DNA of 64,000 bases from Palaemon carinicauda (taxonomy: Eukaryota; Arthropoda; Malacostraca; Decapoda; Palaemonidae), in assembly GCF_036898095.1 (NCBI RefSeq), contig NC_090746.1:55741869-55805868 (forward strand), written 5' to 3'. Numbering within the stretch: position 1 is the stretch's first letter; each line of letters starts with the position of its first letter. Made by a program: the position numbers and the translations under genes. The notes under the pieces were generated by a model. That model was not told the origin of the DNA. It worked only from the letters and a program-made list of their open reading frames with translations, and did no database searches. Of the stretch, positions 51,521-62,585 are shown piece by piece.

Positions 51521-51531
51521 CCCCCCCCCCC
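51521..51531. repeat. Short poly-C run inside the LINE copy
   Basis: A homopolymer of C interrupting the degenerate LINE reading frame. Confidence 0.7.
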
Positions 51532-52551
51532 GTAAACTCAGTTTATTTTCATTCAGTTTTAATTGCTTAAATGTTAGCCATTCCCTAACAAGAACATGGT
51601 TTAAATTCTTAACTATGCCATCAATGTCATTTATGGACAAGTAAAAGTGTATCATCCGTAAATAGCTTGAATTTTACTCCATTTCTGTATTACTTTGATA
51701 AACCTATGGTTCATATGGTACTCAATAGTTTCTGTAAATTAAGTGATCTTTCATATAGCCAAAAGTTTCATCAGCAATGCCAATGCATCGTAAGCCATTT
51801 ATTGGTAGTTCATGCATAAGTGTTTCAAAAGCAAAACTTAGATCAAGTAAAATCAGGATGCTACATTTGTTTTCATTCATCTTTTCCAGCAGATAATTTT
51901 CAACAGAGCATATAGCTGTCTCTGTACAATATAATTGTCTGTATGGTGACTAGTTATCCGGCAATGCTTCGATCCTTCACAAAGGACTAATTAGTTGTGC
52001 AAGAATTGCCTACCCCAATTCTGAGCACTTTTGATATGGAGGATAGATTCGAAATAGATCTGTAAGAACTTGAGTCTTGACAACCGACAGAATTTTTCAT
52101 AACTGGTGTATCTACATTATATTTACTTTCTCATATTTAGGATAAATACACTCATCACTGCTACTATTTACTATTATCGAAATTATGTCTGCCAAACTAT
52201 AAGATTTTTTACTTATTCTTGTCTGTTACTGCTTCCCATATTTTTTCTTACTCCTTAGTTAGTGATTATATTGTCATTTTACGGTTTAGTACTCCCTCCA
52301 TGAACTTCCAGTTTTTAACAGACTCCACTTGTTCAGTTTCCTTCTATGTGTCTTTTCTCTCTTTCTCTCTACAGTCTTCATCGAACCCGGGAGATAATTA
52401 TGTTGTTAACAGTTATAGTTTTTTCCATCAATGGAAACAAGTTGTCACATTCATTTGTTTTTATTCACCCTTTTGTTTACAGTTATAAGACAATCAACAC
52501 ATGAAGAGCTTAATATTGATAACATCATCAATTTTTTGTAACTTCATCAAT

Positions 52552-52649
52552 AAACATTAATGAAGAGAAACTAGATTTAGCTTTTAAACCTATTTTCTTT
52601 AAACATTAATGAAGAGAAACTAGATTTAGCTTTTAAACCTATTTTCTTT
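52552..52649. repeat. Perfect 49-bp tandem duplication
   Basis: Two identical 49-bp units start at 52552 and 52601 (AAACATTAATGAAGAGAAAC...). They lie within the minus-strand LINE between its endonuclease and RT parts. Confidence 0.95.
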
Positions 52650-53559
52650 TAGCACTAATTTCCATAATCAAAAAGTAATTAGCTTATGCACTGGAGACAT
52701 AGTACTCGTCTTCACACTAATATCTGATGCAATATTATTCATCCCATTACTTAAAACTAAATCCAACCATTTAAAGATGTTGCACAATAAGCATGATTAA
52801 CCAACTGATATGGTTCCAGTGTTCGCTAAAGACAGCTGCATCCCGATTAGATGCGATATTCACCCAAAAACTGAAATCACAGATGTCCAATTTTGTTGTT
52901 GCCATGCCAATAATTTCATTGAGCATACCAATAGATACTCATTTTCTATGTTGGTGTGTAAAATTGATTTAATTTTATTAAAAACTTGTCACAGTAGTTC
53001 CTTTTACTATCTTAAGACGACCATAAATACTATTATCTTAATATAAAGTTTAAGATTTAACGTGGCGTAGGTAAAAGGCAAAACAGAAGAAAATTAACGT
53101 TTCCCATGTATGTTTCAAACATCTTAAAAATTTTAGGAAAGGCTGTGAATTCTCAAGTATATTATAATATAAACTAATACGCCCTTCGTTGATATTGGAA
53201 ATAATGCCACTAAATTGAAGTGGTGGACGTTATAAAGTAAAGAAATACGGTGAAGGTGTAACTATCTCAATGTGGTATTTTGCACAAGGGTAGTAAAGGT
53301 AATCCACGTGTAAAAGTTTGTGAATGAGATTTACGGTTAAGCGTTTGAAAGCACAGACGCTAACATGCAACTAAGAATTCCGGTTTATTCAGTCATCACT
53401 CCTCTTGAAATCCCACAATTCGATGGGCTGTAATAAAACAAAAGCTGAAGTTATCAGGATTATAGTGCGATTGATCCGATGCTAATATCCGAAGTAATTG
53501 GATTAGAAAATTTTTACAGTTTTCCCGACATAATTACAAAAATATTCTATACTGGCATT

Positions 53560-54740
53560 GGTGAGCCTAAGCTTCCTAAATCTGAGAAAGGAGCGATAAT
53601 TACACTGGTTCTGAAAAAAATGCTTTAGATTACCAGGGCTTAAGTTAGTACACACCCAAGTTGAATTTACCCTTTATATCGAAAGTGCTAGAAGAGAGGT
53701 ACACCAGGGAAGTGTACTAGGTCTGATATGATTTTGTATCTAACCTATAGATCTATCAAAAGTATTACAGAGACACGCAGTGAAGTTTAATCTATTTGCA
53801 GACGATCCACAACTTTACTTCTACCTAATTGACATTGATGATAACCGCTGAAACTTTAAACCACGTTCTTACTAGTATAAGGGAACTGATGGCAATTAAA
53901 CACCTAAAACTAAATTAGAGTAAAACTGAGTTTATGATGGTAGGAAATAAAAACAACCTAATAAAATTGGGTATCATCACAATAGATATTAATAACAACC
54001 TGCTCCTGATATCTGGTAGACCTTAACTGTAATGTGCCTCTCAGTGTTAAAATAAACAATGTGTTAAGAATCGCTGGATATCCCCCTAGGAACATTGCTT
54101 TTGTAAAGAATTACATGTATGAATATTCTGTAAAGAAACATGTGATTAACTGTGTTATTACTAAGACTGACTAATGAAACCTTTTATATTACAATCTACC
54201 CAAAGAGCAACTTAAGACATTACAAAACCAAATAAACAGAGGAGCAAGCTTGATAAAAAGTATCCCACACCGAGAAACGATTACTTCTGTACTAATTGAA
54301 TACACTGGTTGCCCATTAAATGCAGATTAGAGTTTTAAAATATGTGCAATGACTCGGCAAGTTACTAGAACCGGACATCCAAAATATCTAAGAGAATTGC
54401 TAAACACCCAGCAACTAACGAATACTTATAGATATATTAAGTTATTGGAGCCAAGATGTACCTCTAGGTTCTAGAGATTTCAAATATGTGGCTGCAAGCT
54501 CCCACTAGACATCCCAAAGACTGAAGATGATTATTAAGTTTTTCAAGAAGCTGAAAACTTAATTGTTTTTCAAGTGTTTCAATAACGTGGATTGGATAAT
54601 TAACGTGGAATATACAGTTTGATATTCCATATACTCAAGAATATATACGACAAACAGATCTTATAGGTTCTGTAGGGTACAGTGTTTCCATGTGTGATAG
54701 TATCAGGAAAACAGCCACCGAGTTAAGTAAAGTAAGTAGA
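53560..54740 (+). mobile_element. Degenerate LINE, plus strand: reverse transcriptase half
   Basis: Plus-strand pieces, in several frames, read REVHQGSVLGL near 53692 (RT motif GVPQGSVLGP), then VKFNLFADDPQLYFYLIDID near 53785 (FADD box), KTEFMMVGNKN near 53925 and KKHVINCVITK near 54140. A region near 54180-54300 has LYYNLPKEQLKTLQN and IPHRETITSVLI, and the LHWLPIK-type segment follows near 54305. The end has the usual LLEPRCTSR...PLDIPK part near 54450-54520. The wording is so close to the copy at 51.1-53.0 kb that both appear to be one family. Endonuclease is absent. Frameshifts and stops make it inactive. Confidence 0.78.
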
Positions 54741-55439
54741 GGGTGGAGGAGTTTGGAAAAGAGGCGCAACTTAAAATTACTACAAGAATGCATTCCATCT
54801 AATAGTCATTATCGTCATTGATATTGATGTCGAATATTTCATAATTAAAACTCAGTGGGTGATATTTATTTCCCAATTCGTACTAGTTTGCTAGAATGAA
54901 ACTATACTTAATAAAAAGTTACACTATCAAAACTGTCATTAACGGACATGGAATCTGAATTTAACATTGCAATGACATACAAACCAGAAATAAGTATTAT
55001 TAATACTTTCGTAAAAAAATCATTTTCTATATTGCCTAGAGTACAGCAAAGAAAGATTTGAAACACTAATCATAGCAAATAACACGAATAGAGTTATGTA
55101 AAATTTCTTATCTAATCAATATATTTATAAGAATAAAGCACTTTCTGTTATATGATTGAGAAAAAAAAATAATCAAGGTAGGAGACCAGAAAAGCAGCCC
55201 TTAAAGTAAAGTACAGAAATGCTCGAGACACTAGAAACCCCCGGCACATTTTGTCTAAAGCAGCGTTGTAAACATTAAGCTTTGACCTTGAATCCGAACT
55301 AGGAAAGCCTAATTTTTTTCCATACTAATGTAGTATTTGCTTATGAATTTCTGGAAAGCTTATCAAATACAGCCTAAAAAGTACATATTTATCCGAAAGA
55401 GAATTTTTTTTTCCTATGGAAATATAACGTTAACCAATG

Positions 55440-55527
55440 TTTACATACTGTAGACCTTGACGTTAACTTAAAGTAGAATAGTTAAAGTTTTCGCCGCTAG
55501 AGGGTTGTTCAAGCGTAAAATGTAAAC
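55440..55527 (+). promoter_or_regulatory. Putative 5' leader/promoter of the gene at 55,528
   Basis: A slightly GC-richer segment with TTTTCGCCGCTAGAGGGTTG directly precedes the start codon. No TATA box is obvious; the start site is inferred only from the exon. Confidence 0.25.
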
Positions 55528-55704
55528 ATGGCAGGTAAAAGTGATGAAAGTGACTTTCAATCTAAATCATTTAATCCGTCTGTAGTTTTTTCTTCACCGA
55601 ATGTCAGACTTCCCGTCGAAGAAGCTGAAGAGTTTGAAGACTTAAATGCCCTCCGGAGTACTGTTCACGGACAGACTTTCAATGTCATACGAGAAATTCC
55701 TGGG
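55528..55704 (+). CDS. Probable first coding exon of an unidentified gene
   Basis: An ATG in a favourable context (AAACATGG) opens a 59-codon frame ending CCTGGG before a consensus donor GTAAGT (phase 0). The peptide starts MAGKSDESDFQSKSFNPSVV and continues with RLPVEEAEEFEDLNALRSTV and HGQTFNVIREIPG. Its mixed, acidic, non-repetitive composition and codon use differ clearly from the stop-dense AT-rich surroundings. This looks like a short soluble N-terminus with an acidic EEAEEFED patch, without a signal peptide or membrane segment. I do not recognise the protein. Later exons should lie to the right; I found none before the DIRS element, so they may lie beyond the window. Confidence 0.6.
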
Positions 55705-56689
55705 GTAAGTCTAGTTGCATCATATCGTTCTGTAGTTGTCAAAATCAACAAGTGCATGTGGAAAACTTGGCGCGATTTTCAATTTTGTAATCTTACATAA
55801 GAAACGTAGTTGCTTTGATAATGGCCTACTTTTAAGTTTGACGACTTTGATTGATAGAATATCTACCATATATGCTAGGCCAGTCTTGTTAGGCTTGTAT
55901 TTTGCGAATGTAACTTACTCCAGTGTACAGAAAAGGTAGTTTTCAGAACTACAGACACGGCACATACCTTGTGATGCAAATGTCCTACGAATAATAATGA
56001 ATAGGAAAATTAGTAGACCGGCGGACATGGATCATCTCTGGCAGAAATAAATTGATAGCCTTTATAATTAATTGGGACAGATTGCAGTCAGTAAATGAAA
56101 TGGGAGCCTTTGTATATCAGCGGCCAGTTCCTCCAGCGAGCATAAAATATGGACACATACCTATAAATTTCCCGGTAATTTTGTATTGTATTACAGGGTG
56201 AGATTTCGAACAGAAAATATATGTTTTCCTATAGTAAATAACGTGAATTAACCGAATTTGATGTTCATTTCAATCGGAAACAAACAGATCAACCAATTCG
56301 GCTAACTTTGAGTTGCACGGTGTCACTTCTCTTACGAATGTACTGCGAACGATAACATTAGCAACGTTACCAATAATACGCAGTGTTACCAACGTTGACG
56401 TATGGTACACAGAGTTACCAACGGCACGCTGACATTACTAACGATAGTAATGATAGATATTTCCATACGTATTTTAAATAATTTCTCCATATAAGGTTTA
56501 CTCAATATATAAAAAGTACAAAAAGGGCACAGAACCTAACAAACCCACCTAACCTAGCCTAGTATTATGACAGGTCACAAAATAACATTTGATGTACATC
56601 GGACGTTGGCAGCACTGGTTACCGTATTTTTTCATGACACAATCTTTGCAACGGCGCCTCCAAAGTTTATCCAGATATACTGTTTTGTA

Positions 56690-57490
56690 TTTTCCTCCGG
56701 TTATTATAATTTCAAGAAGGTAATGTATAGAGAAGAAAAGGCTTGTTTTACGTTTATATATCGATTCCCAAGTATGTTTTCCCCACCCAAAACCCTGAGT
56801 TCCCACTGGGGGTCCCCCATTATCAGAGGATATAGATGTATATATATTTCTGAAACTATTCATTTGCGACGGGAAAGAGTGTCATTTTCGAAGAGCGTAA
56901 TTTTTTCTATAAGAAAAAGTAGTTGTTTTCCTAGGTTACATTGCCCTGTAATACACTACAATGAAACCAATTTCCCCCCTAACCTTGCCTACAAGCCGTG
57001 TCCTTACTTACTTACCTAAGGGGGGCTAACGTTTCCAGCGACCCCCCCTTACACTGCCGTTTTCTTAGTCAGCCGGCATCATACATACAGGTGGCCGCTA
57101 TGATACATACACCCCATGAAATGTAAACAAACCCAATAACTCCGCCTAATATAAGGTTCCCTATCTAACCTAACCTAGGAACTGTATCCTTACCTACTAG
57201 GCATACTATGGGTTTCATCATAGTTACGAACGGGAAAATCTAAAAAGAAAAAACAGGCGTTTCCTTTATAAAAGCGCCCCTTTTCTTTGAAAGTTACTTA
57301 TTTTCACTGCAAATAAAAACTTAGTGAAAAAAAATATAAATAATACATATGAATATATCCCGATAATTGGGGACACCCAGTGGGAACTCGGGGCTTTGGG
57401 TGGGGAAAACCGTAAATAATGATAAAACACCTTTTCTCTATAAATTATTTTCTTGGACGTATAATAAGTTTCATGGAAACCTACAAAAAT
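56690..57490. repeat. Foldback repeat with about 150-bp arms
   Basis: The left arm holds TTTTCCCCACCCAAAACCCT and GAGTTCCCACTGGGGGTCCC near 56778-56818. Its inverted counterpart at 57362-57412 reads GGGACACCCAGTGGGAACTC and GGGGCTTTGGGTGGGGAAAA. The similarity extends outward (CAAGAAGGTAATGTATAGAG versus the complement of CTCTATAAATTATTTTCTTG) and inward. Between the arms are CCTAACC-rich stretches. This is a MITE/foldback-like element. The 150- and 104-codon ORFs on both strands here are incidental. Confidence 0.65.
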
Positions 57491-59264
57491 CTATATTCTA
57501 TACTACTGGTACATTTTTCATTTGTTTATTGACATTCTACGAAACAGTTGTATTTGCGTTCGTTAGCTTGTATGTACATGCGTGTTATCCAGATTAGAAC
57601 TACAGCGCATGAACCACGCCCCCCTTTATTTTGACCAATAGAATTACTCTTTCTCTTTTACGCCCTCTTTTTTTTTACCCATGGCATTCAAGTATTCTAC
57701 TTGATCTGACTCTTCTAATACCGTATCTACAGTATGTATTTGTTTATGCAATACCCACGTGGACATATTACGTTTTACTCTACTCATTCAAGTATACTAC
57801 GTGACTTGACCCCTAATACTGTTACCTGTATGTATTATTTGATGCAATACCCACATGTATTTTTCAATATTTAACTTAGCCGGTGATTATATAGCTGCAA
57901 CTCTGTTGCTCGACAGACAACTCTACGGAAAAACTCGCCAGCGATCGCTACACAGGTTGCGGGTGTGCCCAACAGCGCCATCTGTCGACCAGATACCCAG
58001 CTCTCAATGTAAACAAAGACTCAATTTTCTCTCTGTCGAGGTGTCGACAAGACGTACTTTACTCGCTGTTGCTAAACTGGAGTTTTTCACATCTATTTGG
58101 TGAAGTACTATATTCTAGTTTTGAGCTTTCGCTATGCAGGTGTTTTATCTTCATCTTAAATCTTGAACTCGTTTTGTATAGATTTAATTATGGTGACAAA
58201 GAGAGTATGGACTTTCTTTCACTTTTAAATGGCCGACCCTTCCCTTAGACGGAAGTGTGTTTAGGCTTTTAGTAATTATCTTATCACGTTATAGATTTTC
58301 CTCTATATATTTTATATCTCTCCACCTTTATTAGGCCTCTTCGATTAACTTTCCATTTATTATAAACATATAAAAATAAATTTTAATGTTTTGTTTATAT
58401 GCGACCTTTCCTGAGAGTAGGCGGTCCTAACTTGGAAACCGAAGTTAATCAACGTTGAGCCCTTTATATCGTAATTAGCTTTTAAAGAGCTAAGGATTTA
58501 AAACTTTTTAAATGTAATATTTTATGAAAGAATTTCTTTGATAGTCTTCGTACTGTTTTCAAAGATGAACTAACGTTTAGTTTATTTATGCTACGCAGTT
58601 GTTGACGTTCAGGACGTTCAACATGCCCTCTATCGTTACGATAGAGAGAGAGTGTATCACGGTTTCACTTTGCAGTAAGAGTAAATCGATTCTGACGTTT
58701 TGTTCATTCTTTCTTAGCTTAAATGTTTTAAATTCTATTTTAAAGGAACTTTTTATTTGAAAAACCTTTCAGTTTTTTCCTTTAGTCAAATAACATGTTT
58801 TTTTGACGAAATATAATTGGGCTCTTCTCTTAGGTGCGAAATCAAGAGAGAGAGAGAGATAGAGACGGAGGGAGAGAGAGGAGAGAAAACGTTCCGTTCA
58901 AGCGGGTAACGTTGTTCTCGAGTTACTCTCGTCCCTAGTCGCTGTACGGGGAGGAAGGATAAAACGTTTTTAGTTTTTTATTCTCGTCCCCAGGCTATGT
59001 GCGGTGAGAGATTGAAAACGTAGTTTATATGAACTAGTGTTTAGTCTCTTTCCCAGCCACTGATTTTTTTATCTTAAAATATGTTTTCTGTTTTTTGCTG
59101 GTATTAATGAGCCTGCATTATACGACTGATTTCGCAATTACTACCTTTTAATGAAGGGTAGAATTGCGTGTTTCAGGTAGAAATCAGTAAAAGTATTCGA
59201 TTTCAGTGAAATAAGTGCAAAACAGAAAATCGAAGTGATAAAGTGATATGCGCAAAGTGTTACA

Positions 59265-60860
59265 GTGTTGCGTCCGAGGGTTCGTCTGTTCGTGCCTGTC
59301 GTTCACCTAGTCCGGGACCTCTTGCATGCTCCCAAGCCCAGGGGAGAAGTAATGTCAAACGACTTATGGGTTCGAGAGGCCTTGATCAACGAACAGACGT
59401 TTTCCCTCTATGGTATCGGGTGTATCTTACCAAGATCTCCCCTACCATAAGACGAGAGAGACGTTGTTTCTCCTCGTCATCCGAAGGCTTTTCGCATAAG
59501 AAACCTGTCACAAGGTTTCGAAGCCCTTAAGCGAAAGTCAGTCCTTTCAGGACAGGTCCAGCGTCCTGGTTACAACCATTAGGACAGCTCTGACCCTATG
59601 CAGTCATCGGATAACTGCTCGCCGCCTAACAAAAGCGTAACACAGACTCCGAGCGTCTTTTTTTGTTGGCAAAGTGTTGCGGTCACAGACGTTACCCTCG
59701 TCTCTTACCACAACCATTTCCGTTGATCCTTAATGGGTTGTATGGCAAGACATGCAGTATATGCTTGCCTCCCCTATGGAAGACTATTCTGCCGATTAGT
59801 CCGTTGAGTCTAGCCGTTTATCTCATCGATATCCTGGCTTTCAGCCAACCTAACGTTCCTTTGTGCTTACTGTTGACGTTGGCGTAGCTTAGTCACGTCA
59901 GTCAGGTTGTTTAGAACCACACTCGATGCGGTCTCGTGTGGTTTTTCAGCCGCATTTGGACGTTAGGCCACTTGCTGATGCTCCTGTTGACGTTCAAGAC
60001 GTTCACTAACAATCGGAGTTGACTTGTTTTGACGCTGTGCGTCAACCTCCGCATTCTAGAGTTGTTTTGACTGCTCAGTCTAGGCAGTCAAAGCAGTCTC
60101 GAGTGGACGCTGTGCGTCCTCACGCACCTGTTGTGGTTGACAGTTCAGTTGTTGACAGTTCACAGACTGTCAAGCAGTTACATGACGTTGCGTTCTGGTC
60201 CGCTACTAATGCACCAGTGAGTGTGGACTCTGCTTGTAAAGCATTGCCACCACGGTAGGTCTCTCCCTTGCTTGAGACTCGGCTTTTATCGGACAAGGTT
60301 CCTGTAGATGAGGAAGTTGCTGTTCCCCCTCCTACTGATATTCCCTTGAGGACTCTGTCAGATGGAGAGGAGCCTAAAGCTGCTTAGCCCCCTATGGACT
60401 TTAATTAAATCATGATGATTTTTTTAAGGATCTTTGTCCGGATCTTTTTGTAACTGCTGCTCCTCGTTCGCCTAAACGTCAGAGCTTACACTAGGCCTAG
60501 CTACTTCGAAGCCGTTGTTTTTAAGCTAGTGCTCTCTCGCTCTCCTAGAGAGCTTTACGTTGGCTAGGCGACTGGTTTTTCACCAGGAGGAGTTTGGGGG
60601 ATACAGCCTTTGCTTTCCCTTCTTTTAAACTGGTTTATAGAGCGAGAGTCTGATATGACACGAGAGAAGTTCTCGGCTTGGAAGTTCATGCCTCTGCCCA
60701 GATAGACTTCTCAATTCTCGTAGACTCTCCCTGGCGCCTGACCAGGAGACGCTCCAAGTTTTTTACAGGTCAACTTCACAGCTGTTTTCGAGCCTTTGAA
60801 GTTTTGCTGTACAATTATGTCATGCATAACAAGGCTTTCAGGGATGGTAAGCGGTACCGC
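59265..60860 (+). pseudogene. DIRS gag-like region, first copy, broken
   Basis: Several short frames replace one long gag frame. A 79-codon piece at 60019-60258 reads TCFDAVRQPPHSRVVLTAQS, then SRQSKQSRVDAVRPHAPVVV and DSSQTVKQLHDVA. It is clearly related to the intact gag frame at 60917-61483 and lies about 1.15 kb upstream of it. Downstream (60450-60860) are pieces such as ASAQIDFSILVDSPWR and RRRSKFFTGQL, matching the DIRS gag centre. Numerous stops mean no full protein. Gag would be the RNA-binding structural protein of the element. Confidence 0.65.
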
Positions 60861-60916
60861 CTCAGTCGCTAACCCCGTCTGTTGCCGCACCTGCTCCCGT
60901 AGACCCTAAATGGGCT

Positions 60917-61483
60917 TTGCTGCAAGACATGCAGTCCAAGCTTGCGTCCTTGATAGAGGACTTTAATGCGGAGAAGGTTGCTACCGAACCTTCTGGCCAA
61001 CAACCTTCCAACCGGTCGGTTGTGCGCCCTGTTGACGCTGAGGTAACCTACTCGCGTCTGCCAGTTGAGGTGGTTCCTCCACCGATGCGACCCAGTGTGG
61101 GTTGCCAGCCGCACGTTGACGTTAAGCGACGCTCGGAGGTGGTTGTTGACGTTCAGGACGTTCAACAACCAGCAGAGGTGACTTGTTTTGACGCAGTGCG
61201 TCAACCTCAGCAACCCGGTAGGGTGTTGACTGCACAACCCAGACGGTCTAGACAGTCTCGGGTTGACGCTGTGCTTCCTCGCGCACCCATGGTTGTTGAC
61301 AGTTCACAGACTGTGCAGCAGTTCCATGATGTTGCGTCCGGCTCCGTCACGCATGCACCAGTGCGACCGGACTCAGCGAGCCAGACGTTGCCCACTCCGT
61401 TGCCGTTTCCTCATCAGTTTTCGGATGAGGAACCCTCTGATGAGGACGTTGCTGAACAACAAGACGATCAGCCCCCAGAATAG
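60917..61483 (+). pseudogene. DIRS gag-like region, second copy (188-codon open frame)
   Basis: An open frame of 188 codons, rich in Val/Pro/Gln/Ser and basic Arg (LQDMQSKLASLIEDFNAEKV, later VVVDVQDVQQPAEVTCFDAV, ending SDEEPSDEDVAEQQDDQPPE). The acidic SDEEP tail is typical of DIRS gag as remembered. It is truncated directly after QPPE, where the sequence jumps to the RT thumb, so most of the gag C-terminus and the RT fingers and palm are absent. Related to the broken copy about 1.15-1.18 kb upstream. Confidence 0.7.
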
Positions 61484-61489
61484 ATCAAG

Positions 61490-62160
61490 CCCTGCTATCC
61501 ATCCAGAAGATGCTGAAGAAGGAACGCTGCTCAGTCAGGCTGTGGATGAGTCTGGTAGGGACGCTGTCATCCGTGGAACAATTTGTGTCACTAGGAAGAC
61601 TACACCTCCGTCCTCTTCAATACCACCTAGATTTTCACTGGAAAAAGGACAAGACGCTAGAAGCGGTCTCGATCCCGGTTTCCGAAAAGATAAAGTCTTG
61701 TCTGACTTGGTGGAAGGACAATATCAACCTAAGAGAGGGTCTTCCCCTGGCTGTTCAGACTCCCAACCACGTTCTCTTCTCGGACGCATCGGACGTGGGC
61801 TGGGCGCGACACTAGACGGTCGGGAATGCTCAGGACTGTGGAACTCGAGTCAGAGGAGCATGCATATCAACTGCAAGGAGCTGTTGGCAGTACATCTGGC
61901 CTTGAAAAGCTTCAAGTCTCTCCTTCGAGGCAAAGTGGTGGAAGTTAACTCGGACATCACCACGGCCTTGGCGTACATCTCCAAACAAGGAGGTACCCAC
62001 TCACTGACGTTGTACGAGATCGCAAGGGACCTGCTCATCTGGTCAAAAGGTCAAGACATCTCCCTAGTAACGAGGTTCATCCAAGGCGACTTGAACGTCA
62101 TAGCAGATTGTCTCAGTCGGAAAGGGCAAGTAATTCCAACCGAATGGACCCTCCACAAGG
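61490..62160 (+). pseudogene. DIRS pol: RT thumb and RNase H
   Basis: The 61510 frame reads MLKKERCSVRLWMSLVGTLS, then LRPLQYHLDFHW and VLFSDASDVGW, which is the RT thumb running into the RNase H start (DASDVGWGA-type motif). A one-base shift near 61800 moves the homology to the frame that continues ATLDGRECSGLWN, INCKELLAVHLALKSFKSLL, VVEVNSDITTALAYISKQGG and LNVIADCLSRKGQ. The RNase H acidic residues are visible in order: Asp in DAS, Glu in KEL, Asp in NSD and Asp in IAD. The RT catalytic YxDD box is not present anywhere upstream. Confidence 0.8.
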
Positions 62161-62585
62161 ATGTGTGCAAGAGACTTTGGGCCACTTGGGGTAAAACCAT
62201 CCATAGATCTCTTTGCAACCTCGCTGACCAAGAGGCTTCCAATCTATTGCTCTCCAGTCCCGGACCCAGCAGCAATACATATAGATGCTTTCCTCCTAGA
62301 TTGGTCACATCTAGATCTCTACACATTCCCACCGTTCAAGATTGTCAACAAGGTACTGCAGAAGTTCGCCTCTCACGAAGGGACAAGGTTGACGTTAGTT
62401 GCTTCCCTCTGGTCCGCGAGAGAATGGTTCACCGAGATACTTCGATGGTTAGTAGACGTTCCCAGTAGTCTTCCTCTAAGGGTAGACCTTCTACGTCAGC
62501 CACACGTAAAGAAGGTACTCCAAAGCCTCCACGCTCTTCGTCTGACTGCCTTCAGACTATCGAAAGACTCTCGAGAGCTAGAGGC
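62161..62585 (+). pseudogene. DIRS pol: post-RNase H region
   Basis: After a frameshift near 62165-62180 the frame reads PSIDLFATSLTKRLPIYCSP, then DPAAIHIDAFLLDWSHLDLY and LVASLWSAREWFTEILRWLV. The D-LFAT...YCSP.PDP.A...DA....W pattern follows RNase H in DIRS-type pol proteins and is sometimes discussed as methyltransferase-like. I would not assign a function. Confidence 0.7.

Larger units (their letters stand above)
51060..52980 (-). mobile_element. Degenerate LINE, minus strand: endonuclease and reverse transcriptase remnants
   Basis: Read 52980 to 51060 on the minus strand, homologous pieces appear in the order of a non-LTR retrotransposon ORF2. An endonuclease piece lies at about 52910-52690 (ICDFSFWVNIASNRDAAVF, later LDLVLSNGMNNIASD). 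An RT start follows at about 52000-51890 (TETAICSVENYLLEKMNENK). Palm motif A is near 51850 (ILILLDLSFAFET), then KQLKLNENK near 51550. The C-terminal connection is at 51290-51100 (VITRMDYCNSVCYILPK and ITLILVGLHWLPIKIRICNK). Many stops and frameshifts show it is dead. The motif style suggests the CR1/L2 side of the LINEs; clade is tentative. Confidence 0.75.

Noticed and set aside
56567..57019. 150-codon plus-strand ORF
   Set aside because: It runs across one arm of the foldback repeat and has a composition of translated repeat DNA.
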